From NCBI GenBank assembly GCA_014526335.1, contig JACTAT010000046.1, forward strand, positions 107,505-171,504: a stretch of 64,000 nucleotides of DNA. The letters are read 5' to 3'. The first letter of the stretch is position 1. Every line of letters begins with the position of its first letter. Positions 11,537 to 23,200 of the stretch are shown here, one piece after another. Made by a program: the position numbers and the translations under genes. This DNA comes from Chrysaora quinquecirrha (Eukaryota > Cnidaria > Scyphozoa > Semaeostomeae > Pelagiidae). The notes below the pieces were generated by a model that worked only from the letters and a program-made list of their open reading frames with translations, was not told the DNA's origin and did not search any database.

Positions 11537-12238
11537 CTAAGATATTTTTTTAAAAAGAAGCTGTCCTTGATTAGTTCCATCTTTGCATTTTATCAATTGC
11601 TTCCCTTTCTCATCCAAGAAATTTTCGTGCTTGATAACTTTCAAAATTTCAAAGTTTTCCTTTCTGAACAAATTCTGAGAAGCTTGAGCTGTTGCTTGTA
11701 GCAAAATTCCCCCACAGCCAGACATGCTTGCTTTTTCTATTGACATTTTCGCAGCCTTAGTAGCAATCCCACGTCGACCATAATCTTCCGTATTCGCTGA
11801 CAACATGTAAATTTTCAAAATTTTCCAGCAGTCTTCTGGAATCAAATGGGCATACCCGGCTTCAAGAGACAACAAATAATGCCCAAAAATTTCAAGTGAG
11901 GATAGATTACATGGGATTTTCATTTTATCAGATTTGCAATCAGCTTCGGCCTTTTCCGTTTGCGGATCAGTACTGCTGCAAGATGCGTCATTGTATAAAA
12001 AATAATTCAAACAAAGTCCCACGATTTCGTTTTTGCTGTTCATTGCCATAAAACTGATTGGGTCTTTTAAGCATTTCTCTATCTCCAGTTTAAAGAGCCC
12101 TCCAAACTTGACGTTCTCTGTTATTGACAAGGCTTTCATGGTAGGCTCATTTGGGACATAATGCTTGAGCAGAAATGCCTCGATTGCATCGAAATCTTCA
12201 GACGTTGCTACACGATATGAAATCTGTTCGTCAGCCAT
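11537..12238 (-). CDS. GNAT-family N-acetyltransferase, arylalkylamine NAT-like
   Basis: Intronless 233-residue gene with a clean ATG (MADEQISYRVATSEDF) and a TGA stop. The length and layout fit the GNAT fold as seen in insect-type dopamine/arylalkylamine acetyltransferases: an N-terminal strand plus an FDAIEAFL helix, a central IVGLCLNYFL strand, and near residue 160-175 the acetyl-CoA loop, here YGRRGIATKAAK, matching motif A (Q/R-x-x-G-x-A). A C-terminal ILLQATAQASQNLFRKENFEIL segment corresponds to motif B. It probably transfers acetyl from acetyl-CoA to a small amine in the cytosol; the substrate cannot be read from the sequence. The lack of introns could reflect retroposition, but the frame is intact. 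It lies 2 kb downstream of the LRRK gene on the same strand. Confidence 0.8.
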   Translation of the reverse strand: MADEQISYRVATSEDFDAIEAFLLKHYVPNEPTMKALSITENVKFGGLFKLEIEKCLKDPISFMAMNSKNEIVGLCLNYFLYNDASCSSTDPQTEKAEADCKSDKMKIPCNLSSLEIFGHYLLSLEAGYAHLIPEDCWKILKIYMLSANTEDYGRRGIATKAAKMSIEKASMSGCGGILLQATAQASQNLFRKENFEILKVIKHENFLDEKGKQLIKCKDGTNQGQLLFKKIS

Positions 12239-12359
12239 TTTGATATTGACCTTGCGCTGTTTGCCTTACGGTTACGAACGCTTGTCCGCTTTGCCTATTT
12301 ACTTAGACCTTTTCCGGATGTTTATTGATCATCACCCAGCAACAAGTCAATAAACAAAT

Positions 12360-13780
12360 GGTAGCGAAAACAACGGGATAACAATCGGCTCACAAACTCG
12401 ATTCAACAGTGAAGGAAATCTCTCATTCGATTGGTCCATACTGCCCGTGCCCGCTGCTAAGTGCCAAAAACATGTAAGCGGGTTCGACCTGAGTCGGCGT
12501 CTCCACCAGACCATTCCAAGGACTCCTGTGTTTTTTGGGGAGGAGGAACCCTGGGTGACCCAGCACGACTAAAAACAAGACCGTTCCAGTATCCAAGGGC
12601 AAATTAACGCATTCGTGTATCAACAGTCATCTCAGGGGGTAGTGGGCAGGTCTGAATGTTCTGTACGGAATAGAAAGATGCGGGGCCCCACCTTACAACT
12701 TGTCCAGGAGGGCACCTTAGGAATTTGCGAGCACCAGTGATCTGGTAGGCTGAATACACGTCTCAAACTACACCCTCTGCTTGCGAAACAGAGAGGGCAC
12801 AGGGTTGAGTGGAGAGAGAGCGCGTCTTAGGTGGTTTTTATTGGTCTATTCGAAATCGGTCTCTCTTCAACGCACAGCCCCCGAAATTCTTCCGATTTGG
12901 GCCCCTGGAGAATGCAGATGACTGAGAAAGCTAAGAATGTGGAACATTGGAAAGAATCTCGGGAACGAAGAATGTTGAGGATGGGTAACATCGGGACCTT
13001 TTTCTGTTTCCTCTTTTTTGTCGACATTTCTGAGAGATCGAAAGCCAGTTCTTTTGGACAACTCTCAAGCTTTGAGAAAATCGGAGTCTTTGTAGGCTCC
13101 AAAATCCCCCGACTTCAGAGCTTGAAGGTGTAACAGACTTCACAGATATTCTCGTTTCAAAATCAACTTCTCTCAAGTCTTCCGTTTTTTCAAGAAAGCG
13201 CGTTTTCGGGGTCCAGAATCAGAGGACCTCGAAGTCTACTTTTTCAGAAAACACACAATTCCAAAAAAACGCACCCCTAGAGTGTTGTGGAAATGAAACC
13301 CTAACACACATCACTAAATGCGAAAAGATTAGGAAATACCAGTGGCCTGAAAATAGCCCTGATTCGAAACTGTTGGACAACTCATTATGGTAATGATGAA
13401 TTAGGAAAGGCTGGTCCATGAGTCTGAAAGCGACGTCCGACATGTTCAGTCTTTGCGTAACGCGACTGAGCGTGGAGTCCTTGCCGAAGCAAAATTGGAA
13501 AGAACAATCGATGCATTACTAAGAAGGCTTGAAACTTGCACAGAGCAGAATGGAGGACAATACTCTCTGGTAAAAACATTCCGTTTTGTTGTACCTTGCT
13601 TCTTTGCAGGTTTCGTTACACCGCACTTGTGACTAAAGACTTCTGAGTTTGGGTTACTCTAGAACAGATAGGGTTTACATTTTGTCACGAGATATGTTTA
13701 TTAGGTTGAAGTTGACGTGGTTTTAGTTTGGTAAGATTCTGCCATAGGAGAGATATTTATTAATTATTTTGCTTGGGGGC
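12360..13780. other. intergenic with a possible decayed transposon ORF end
   Basis: No intact gene. On the plus strand at about 13277-13393 a short frame reads CCGNETLTHITKC and ends in TAA. The C-C...H...C spacing resembles the zinc-binding tail found after some LINE reverse transcriptases. Words shared with 25500-25600 and 32640-32960 (exclamation of AAACCTTCTGC / TTTTCAGAA) suggest another dispersed repeat. Weakly supported. Confidence 0.3.
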
Positions 13781-13792
13781 TACTTTTTTGAG

Positions 13793-13953
13793 CGACCCGA
13801 TATTACGGCATTAAATCTTTGAGTTTTCAAGGGCCTAAAATCTGGAACTCACTTCCAACTGAAATCAAGTCAGCCCGAAATAACAAAGAGTTCAAAAGCT
13901 TAATAAAAACATGGTTCTTAAATAAAAAATGCGCGTGTTCCTTATGTAATAAA
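13793..13953 (+). pseudogene. 5'-truncated non-LTR retrotransposon, C-terminal end of the RT ORF
   Basis: A plus-strand frame reads YYGIKSLSFQGPKIWNSLP, then TEIKSARNNKEFKSLIKTW, and stops at TGA near 13953. The GPKIWNSLP...FKxxLKxW pattern is the conserved C-terminus of LINE ORF2 proteins of the CR1/L2/RTE type. No catalytic domain is present upstream, so it is a dead 5'-truncated insertion. Confidence 0.65.
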
Positions 13954-14206
13954 TGATTCTTTGATGCAATCTGTGGAGTTGCTTCATGTTAGTTTGAATA
14001 CGTGTTTATCACTATTGTGCTATACTAACGTTAAACAATGTACAATTCAATTCAGAAGAGCTTGCGGATGTGGAATGAAAGGATTGAGTAGAGCAAAAAG
14101 CGCCGTGTATGCTGTCAAACCGACGGAGGGTGCTTGCTGATGATACAGCAAGAACCAGAGAACCACAGAGACAGAGCCACAATTGACTGACACTTAAAAT
14201 TAGCAT

Positions 14207-17200
14207 TTACTCTGGATAAGAAATCTTTTTCAAAATATCTGCTCTAATAGCGTCCCATACTAATCCCAGATATTCAGTTTCTAAATCAATTGCTCGTTGA
14301 TACGGTTTGTTTTCTTGTGATTCATCTACTGGAAAAAATTCAGTTAATTTGCATATTCCATCCAAATTATTGTCCAGGCAGTCTGGATTAGCGTTCTTAC
14401 CAAAAGTAACAACCAAATTAGCCGAGTCCGGTCCAACTGAACAGCAAACGGTCAAGCAGGGAACTTCAGATTTGTACGGCTGTAACCAAGTGATGAATTT
14501 CGGTGTTGCAGAAGGTATTATCTCGTAGATCAGAACATGGCCGGTGCCAGTTCCCACCCAAAGTGTGTCAGCATGAACACAGAAAGATGTTACTCTCTCG
14601 TTAGCAGGGTTTCTCTGAGGGAAAACAACTCGAATGACGTCAGAGCAATTGATACTACCCAATGAGAACATGGTTTCAATAAAGCAACACGTTATAACAG
14701 GGCTGTCTTCAAAGGAAACGAATAACATTAGACCATCGGGTGAGATGGTTATATTTGATACGTTCTCAGTGAAAGACAGTTCGCCAGCATTTTCAGTTTC
14801 ACCAGAATCATGCAGTATATACCTATTAATACACTCTGCAAAGCCAACGAAGAGAAATGACTTATATGTTGTAATGACCGAAATAGATTTTCCATTGCTG
14901 GCGAAAATTTCCATCCCCATGAATTTACCGATGAAAAAGTCACTCTTGGCAACTTTGAGAAAACTACCACTATCCAAAGCAATAAACACCTGGTCATCAG
15001 CGACTGACAATCCTTTTATGTGCCTGCCTTCGTTGAATTCGTGGCATCCGATGAAGCTATAATCTATCGTGGAATAAAACGCAACGTAATCATTGCCTGT
15101 GGTGTTCAAAATCATGGCCACGTGATCCTTGTCAATCACGTGTACGGCGTGAGTGTAAAAATTTACATTCATGTGACAAAGCACGGGATTGATGCGTGTC
15201 TTGATGGTTGCATTTGTCATGTCCATTACAATAATTGCGGCACTAGCTATGTCATAAGAACATTGCCATAACTCTTGTTTATCTCAAAAAAAGAACAATT
15301 CATGTGGTTTGTATACTCGTTGAAAATGCTGCTTGCCATAGAGAAGGCAAAAGGATGGCGTATTCAAGTGATGCAGTAATTCGTGTGACGAGGGGCGCTT
15401 CGTTGGATCTTGTTCCCAGGCCGCAAGCATCAGCTCAGTCAGCGTCAGGAAACCAAACCTTGTGGGTAACACATCATGAAAACGAGGACGGGTTCCTTGA
15501 TATATAAGCTGATACGGACCTAGGCCAGTCTTCTCAGGAAATCGCTTTGTGATGCAGGAATAAAGAACCATTGCAAGGGAAAAAACATCAATTTTAGCAT
15601 TGTATTCTTCTTTCCTTCCAACTTCAGGTGCCATATATCCGAATGTACCAACGACTGATTGAAGGCCAAAATGTGATAAGAACTCCGCAGTTTCAAAATC
15701 AGCTAGTTTTACGTTAACGTCAGCAACTGAGTCTGTTGAAAACACTAGCACGTTTCTAGGTTCTACATTGCGGTGTACGATATTGAGTTCATGCAAATAC
15801 GACAAGGCACTGGCCATTTGACGGAAAATTCGATAAATCACAATACGCTGAAGAGGATCAACATCTCCATTTATCACATTTCGAAGATTTACCCTGCCAG
15901 CAAATTCAGTAACAATGCAGAGTCTCGGACGAATGGAAACACCAATGAATTTTATGATATTTCGATGGTTAATTTTGCTCATGATGATAACTTCATGTCT
16001 TGCACTATGAAAGAAACCTAAACTTGCTTGTTGGGTATCTGCAATGTTTCTGTTTAATTTAATGGCCACTGGTATTTCCCTGTAATTTCCTATTATTATT
16101 CTTCCAAAGGAATCGGTTGCCGACACGAGGGACTCGTTATAATCAAGATCATTCGGGCTTAAGCGAAATTCAGATGGTAAGTCCATAAATAAAACATCAG
16201 GGCATAGTTCTTGTAGACTGACAGAGTGTTTGGTGTACTGACGCGGACAGTCAATGTTGTCTTGTGCCGAAGAGCATAGAATACATTCACTGACGTCAAA
16301 AGGAGCAGGCATTTTGATCCCTTGATCACAGCGATTCGGACAGACGACAAGCTGACGGACGTGTGGTTCTGAGCCATTATTAGGATAAGGATACCATTCA
16401 TACACCAAAGTATGGAAATGATCAACAACTTGAGATAACGCGTTGTAGCCTAGATGATTTCTGGACACTCTTGTTTCGATGACAACACTGTTACTGACAA
16501 GTGGTAAAACACGGACTGATAAGAATAGGCTTGGATGAATGATAGACAAGCAATCTTTGTTTAGACGCAATGTGCCACTACCAAGCAGGTATGAAACATC
16601 AGTTGGTTCATTGAAATCTTCACCTGAGTTGCTGCTTTGATCCTCGGTTGTTAGACGATGCTGATTTCCATGTAACGAATTGCTTAAATTCTGCAAGAAT
16701 ATAACAACGAAGCGACACCAATAGGATTCGGGAAATGGAGAAAATATATGTTGCCTTGTCAACAACCTTTCTGGCTCCATGGAACTGATTTGATCATAAC
16801 TTGAATCAGACTTTAGTAAGGAGGGTATCAAAAGCCTGTCCTTATCTATCAAGCAAACAATCTGGAATCTTTGCAGCAGCCGAAAAAGTGGTGGCAACAA
16901 CTCTTGTGGAAATCCTTTTTCATTCTTCAAAATTAACAACTCGATATCTTTCCTGAAAGGAAACTCCGTTGCGTAGGCATTGCAAAGGCTTGCGAATCCA
17001 ATGACTTTTACCATTAGATCATACAGCCAGGACGGATCAAGAAAGTACAAGTTATTGAGATATTCATTTGGATCATTATAATGTTCAAATGTACCTAGTA
17101 AAGCAAAACATTGTAAAAGTATTTAATTGACAAAGCAAGCAGTCGTAGATGTTACTTCATCTATGATTTTTCCGCTGTTCAATGAGGAAAATATATACTT

Positions 17201-20200
17201 CCGCTGTTCAATGCGGCAATACTTCATCTACGATTTTGAAGCTTTGCATAACTCGAAATATTCGTTTTATCATAGAAACCTACCAAGCTGAAGCTCAAGT
17301 GCTACATTTGACTACCATGGATAGACTTATTACCTGAGTCCCAGGTATCTTTCATCAGACCGAGACTACATGAAACCGAGATCGTTGAAACGATCTTTCA
17401 AAGTAGTTTGAGCGTCAAAGCAATTAGCGATAACTTTGACTCAGGTAATAAGTCAAACTGGTCTCTATTACTAATTTAAATTCGATGTAACAGTTGAAGA
17501 CCCAATTTTGTAAACCTCAATGATAAAAAGAGAAACAAATGAAATACAAAAAATGATGAACTGGTCTCTATTACTAATTTAAATTCGATGTAACATTTGA
17601 AGACCCAATTTTTTGAACCTCAATAACAAAACAAAAACAAATAGAGGAAACAATAAAATTTCTGAACTATTCTCTATTACTAATGTCAAATTGATGTAAC
17701 ATTTGATGACCCAAATTTGTGAACCTCAATAATAAAAAAAAACAAATAAAAAACAAAAAATTATGAACTAGTCTCTATTACTAATTTCAAGTTGATGTAA
17801 CATTTCATGGCCCAATTTTTTGAACCTCAATAACAAAAAAAAAATAAAGTAAAAAACGAAAAAATTTATTAACTAGTCTCTATTATTAATTTCAAGTTGA
17901 TGCAACATTTGATGGCCCAATTTTGTGAACCTCAATAACAAAAAAATAAAATAAAAACAAAAAAATTGATGAACTAGTCTTTATTACTAATTTCAAGTTG
18001 ATGTAACATTTGATGGCCCAATTTTTGAACCTCAATAACAAAAAAAATAAAATAAAAACGAAAAAATTGATGAACTAGTCTCTATTACCAATTTCAAGTT
18101 GATGTAACATTTCATGGCCCAATTTTTTGAACCTCAATAATAAAAAAAAATAAAGTAAAAAACGAAAAAATTTATTAATTAGTCTCTATTATTAATTTCA
18201 AGTTGATGCAACATTTGATGGCCCAATTGTGTGAACCTCAATAACAAAAAAAATAAAATAAAAAACAAAAAAATTGATGAACTAGTCTTTATTACTAATT
18301 TCAAGTTGATGTAACATATAATGGTCAAATTTTTTGAATCTTAATAATAAAAAAAATTAATAAAAAACAAAAAATTGATGAACTAGTCCCTATTACTAAT
18401 TTTCAGTCAATGCAACATTTAAAGACCCAATTTTGTGAACGTAGATAATAAAAAAACGAATAAAAAACAAAAAAATGATGAACTAGTCCCTATTATTAAT
18501 TTCAAGTTGATGTAACATTTGATGACCCAATTTTGTGAACCTGAATAATGATAAAAAACAAACAAAACAAAAGAAAGATGAACGAGCCCCTATTACTAAT
18601 TTTAAGTCCATGCAACATTTGATGACCCAATTTTATGGTTACATCAAGCTGGGACCTAACAAACAGCTGGCCCTGCTGCAAAGCACTAAATTGTAGTAGA
18701 AAGGGATAATAATTTGTTCCAAGGAGAAAATAAACTAGTGCTGGAATTTTGGTATTTTAAATCCTCTTTGAAGATTGAATAACGAAAGCAATATAATGTT
18801 TAGGATTAGAGGTTGATAAAGAGATTGATCTGATCGCTTGACTTACAGAATGAATCACTTCTCTCACATGACATGTATATCAACTGTCAATCAAGTGTTC
18901 ATGTAATGTGTCGTTATGACAACATCATATACCCCTTTGCTTTAGAAAAAGTCATTTTACATTATGACGATTTCACTTAGGCTTTTATTACACATTTCTG
19001 GTATGACAAAGTACATATTCGTTTTAACAATATGTTTTTAACAATATGTTTTAACAATATGTTTAACAATACAATTCGTTTTAACAAAACAACAAAATAT
19101 GAATCTAAAGATATGAAAAGGGAAAATGAGCAGTTTTCAAAGAAATTGATTGCAATAATAGTAACATTATTACATAAACTTACCAATTTTAAGAAGATAT
19201 CCCGTGGCTTTTTCATCGGGATAAAAAATATCCCCAGTTTTTGCAGCATTTAGCTTGATTATATCATTATATTCATGTTGAGTCAATACCGGAATCTTGT
19301 TATTTTTGAGTAATTCTTCTCGACGTCTTTCCATTGCTTCAGCCAATGATAGGTAGCTTGAAGGAAATAATTCTCCCATGACATGCTCCTTGAATTTTCC
19401 TGTGACGTTCATTTTATCTGCAACCGAGTAGATCACTTGTCGTAATCTTTCAATAGCTGAAGAAATAAAATTATGTTTCATTTATCATAAGGTAGCTGAA
19501 ATGTGCGTCCTTTTTGATAAGGTGTGGGTCAAATGCCCACTGGACGGAATTTTGAATTTCTGCAACTGAACGGACCAACCACTACGAATAAGGGAAATTA
19601 ACATTAAATAGTCTTTGAGTTGTACAAAACTTCAAAATTGCGATGAATAGTGGAATCATTTTCGGGCATACTTAAAAGCTTTTTCCGTCTGACACTCCTC
19701 AGAGTATGAACGTCAGAAACAGACCGAAACAATAGACAAAGGCGGAATTTATACCCAGATGCGGCTCGAAATGCACCAATCAGAAAGAACGAAAAGCTGA
19801 ATTTGTTTTGAACACCAATTGTCGGTTTTGAACTACACAGAATTTGGCTGATGTCAGAAAGAGGATACCAAAAGGCAGGTTCTGTGTAGACAGAAAGAGT
19901 TCGTTTTCTCACTTGGACTCTTCAAATAATTCATTGGTCCTTGCTGTATCCGACCAGCTGATTGGCGTTTAAAACACAATGCCAATTCAGCTTTCTGTCT
20001 TCTGATTGCATTTCGAGACGCATCTGGGTATAAATTCCGCCTTAGTCTATTGTTTCGGTCTGTTTCTGAGGTTCATACTCTGAGGAGTGTCAGACGAAAA
20101 CAGCTTTTAAGTATGCCCGAAAATGATTCCGCTATTCATCGCAATTTTGAAGTAACATTGGTGCACGTTCACGATAAGGAAGAGTTGTTAGATTCAACCA

Positions 20201-23200
20201 TAGGTTACTGTTTTAGATACATGTTCATTCATGGCACGGGGAAATATATTTTGGTTTATTTCATTAAAATTAAATCTAATGATGATGATGCAATTGAATG
20301 GTGCATTATTTTCAGGCTTTTTATGTTTTCCAAAGGTTTCTCAGTTTTAAATGAAATATCGAGCTTCCCAGCCTTGCGAAAATTTGAAGCGGTTTTACAA
20401 TTTCAAGACCCTCTAAAATACCCCTCCCCCCTCTTTTGTTACATTTTAACATGCTAATCAAACAACTATGTCATTTAGAGATCAATACGTTTTTCTATAG
20501 CATCAAATACTCACATTTTCTGCAAAGTCTATGCTTCGGGTTGCAAGTCACCATCATAACAGCACTCTCTAGAATTGAAATTTTCTTGTACTTAAATCTC
20601 ATATTGCAGACTTTCTTATTCATGATTGTCTCGAAACCATTTTGAATGTCACCCACACTGATCATATCAAAGTGTGTTCCAACAATGATAGCTGTTGAAT
20701 TTGGTGCCTCTGCTTCAAGCCTGTGCAGCCAATGTTCCAAAGCATTTATCCCCTCTTCACGATCAGTGATGTTCCAAACCAACAAAAATAATGATCTCTG
20801 TGATACGAAGCACTGATGCAAAGTCGCATAATCTGTTTCACCATCAAAATCCATGCATTTGAAAACAAATGTAGGTTTCTTTCCAATCGCGATATCTCTT
20901 TTAATGACACCTATAATAATAAAAATCAACAGTTCCTCAGATTGTTTCAGTTTTGAAAAATTAAAAGCATTAAGCCGCGGTTACACGTGCGACGATTTTG
21001 CTTGAAATGGCGATAGAAAATGATAAAAAATTGTCGCTGCGAGCGTGTTTGACAGGCATAGATTTTTGAACAAAATATTCTGCGATCTTACTGTCAAATA
21101 GAGGGATTCCAATTTTGATACTATCACATTTTAACAAGGGAGGGGGCACATTCGACCCCCCTATTTATCTCAGCTATCAATTGAGATAAAACAAGTAACA
21201 TTTTATGAATGTTACCTGGTAGGCAGAGACAAAAATTTTCTACAACTATTCATGTGAGATATGACGTCACATTAAAGAGTTGTCATTTTATGACGTCATA
21301 TCCATAAGACAATTTAAATTCAAAGATATTTGTTGAATATGAGTTCAGATATGGGCAAAATGTTATGAAGCATCTTGTTATCGCTTATTTCAATGCTCTA
21401 AAGTGTATAAACTCGGATTTTTTTTGGTAATTCAGGCTTGCGGGTTTCGAGTCTCGAATGACAAATTGGTTTCCGTGGAGACAGAGTTATATATTTTGGG
21501 ACAGAAATTTGATGATTTGGATGCTAATAGGTCAAAACTCAAACTTGAGGGTGCCTCTATTTGCGTGTTGAATACTAGCATGCGTGCTGCCTGAAACTCT
21601 TCTTTCGTTTTCGTAAAGAGTAGAGTCTGTGCAACAATGAACGAAAGCATGTACCGCTGAGTGAGCGAAAATGCAACCTATACGAAAGCAGAGCTTGCGG
21701 CTGCATGCAGGCTAGTTGGATACAGGAACTAAAAATTTAGTGGGAGGGGGTACATTTTGCACATGGTGAGATAGGGTTAAACAAAGAACTATATTGGATA
21801 ATGAGGACGGCTTGATTGGCTTCAGTTGGTAGGCGGAGGAATCTTCCCTTTTTTCTGGACTATGAACCAAAGTATCCCCCCGGAGCGATCAGTTATGGTG
21901 CTTACCGCTAGTAGAAGGATGTCCAGTGAATGAGTAATCCGCATCTAATGCATGCATCAGGGTTGTTTTACCTTGCTTTATTTCACCTAAAATCATCATT
22001 TGCATTTTGTAATTAGGCGTAGGTTTGCGAAGTTTTGGTCTCAAGTAATCCATGATTGCTTTTGATGAATTACGAAACTCAGGAGGTGGGTCAACGACCT
22101 GAAAAGAATAAAAATAAATGCATAGTAAAACTATAAACCCTAAATATTGTCAATATATAGTTTACAGACTTATTACTTGAGTCGTAGTTATCGCTATTGG
22201 GGTCGCTACTGAGTTTAACGGCTGGACACTCAAAGTAGACTTATTACATTCGTCGTAGTCTACGCTTCTCCGAACTCCACCACCCCGCTCCCACTCCGAG
22301 GAAACAGCTGTATGTTGTTGTAGTTGTTAGAAGCTGTTTCCGAAAGAGTGGGAGGAAGGTAATAAGTCTACACTCAAACTACAGTTTGAGTGACCTCGGT
22401 TTGGTGCTGGTCTCGGTTTGATGAGCGATTGCTGGGACTCTGGTAATAAGTCTAGTTTGCAGAACATTAAAGGTTTGCTCTACTGCAATCACTCGCGTAG
22501 CCAGACATCCAGAATTTGAGGGTCAAAAGGGTGTGGTCAAGGAAAATTAGGGCGTGGTTCTAAGAAAAAATGACCGAGTCGAAACATTAAAAACCCGCAA
22601 AGAAGAGCCTGCGATTTCTAAACACGCTGAAATGGTTCTTATATGAGGGTTGTGCAACAGGACAATGGCCTAAAAGGTTCTTAAATTGTTCTTCATTTAT
22701 TATAGTTGACACAGTCTAAAGTAAATGCAGATAGGGTCTGAATATATGTGGCGAGTTGACACGGGTTGCGCCGATTTGACGAGTTATGTCTGACCCAGCG
22801 ATCGATAAAAAATCTGTTAAAATCAGTTTGCGATTACATGAGATGTTTTGGCTCGGCAAGTTAAATAGGCCGGGGTTAGCAAGGCGGGTTGGCTCGGCTA
22901 GCCGAGCTGACCCAGGTCAGCTTTCGCCATATAATTCCAAAAAAGACTATACGCCAATTCCTAGAGGTTCTTGATCCGGAGTTTCTTCTATGCGGGTCCA
23001 AGATGTATCGTTAACTCAGCCTATCACGCGGACATACAAGGTCCAGCCAAGGACTCCACCTGCAAACAAGTGGTCTAAAAGATTTCGCCGTTGGTAAGTG
23101 AAAGTTTGCACAGGCAAAGGTAAATGGCCGCTTTATAAATATAGAAATAGCATATCTTATTGAACCAGAAGCACAATTGTCGCACGACAAGCAACATTGT

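Noticed and set aside
12831..13133. 100-residue plus-strand frame
   Set aside because: Overlapping frames on the other strand are equally long and the sequence shares words with dispersed repeats; no recognisable domain.
20050..20457. 135-residue plus-strand frame in LRRK intron 5
   Set aside because: Its first part is the arm of a foldback element; no family resemblance in the rest.
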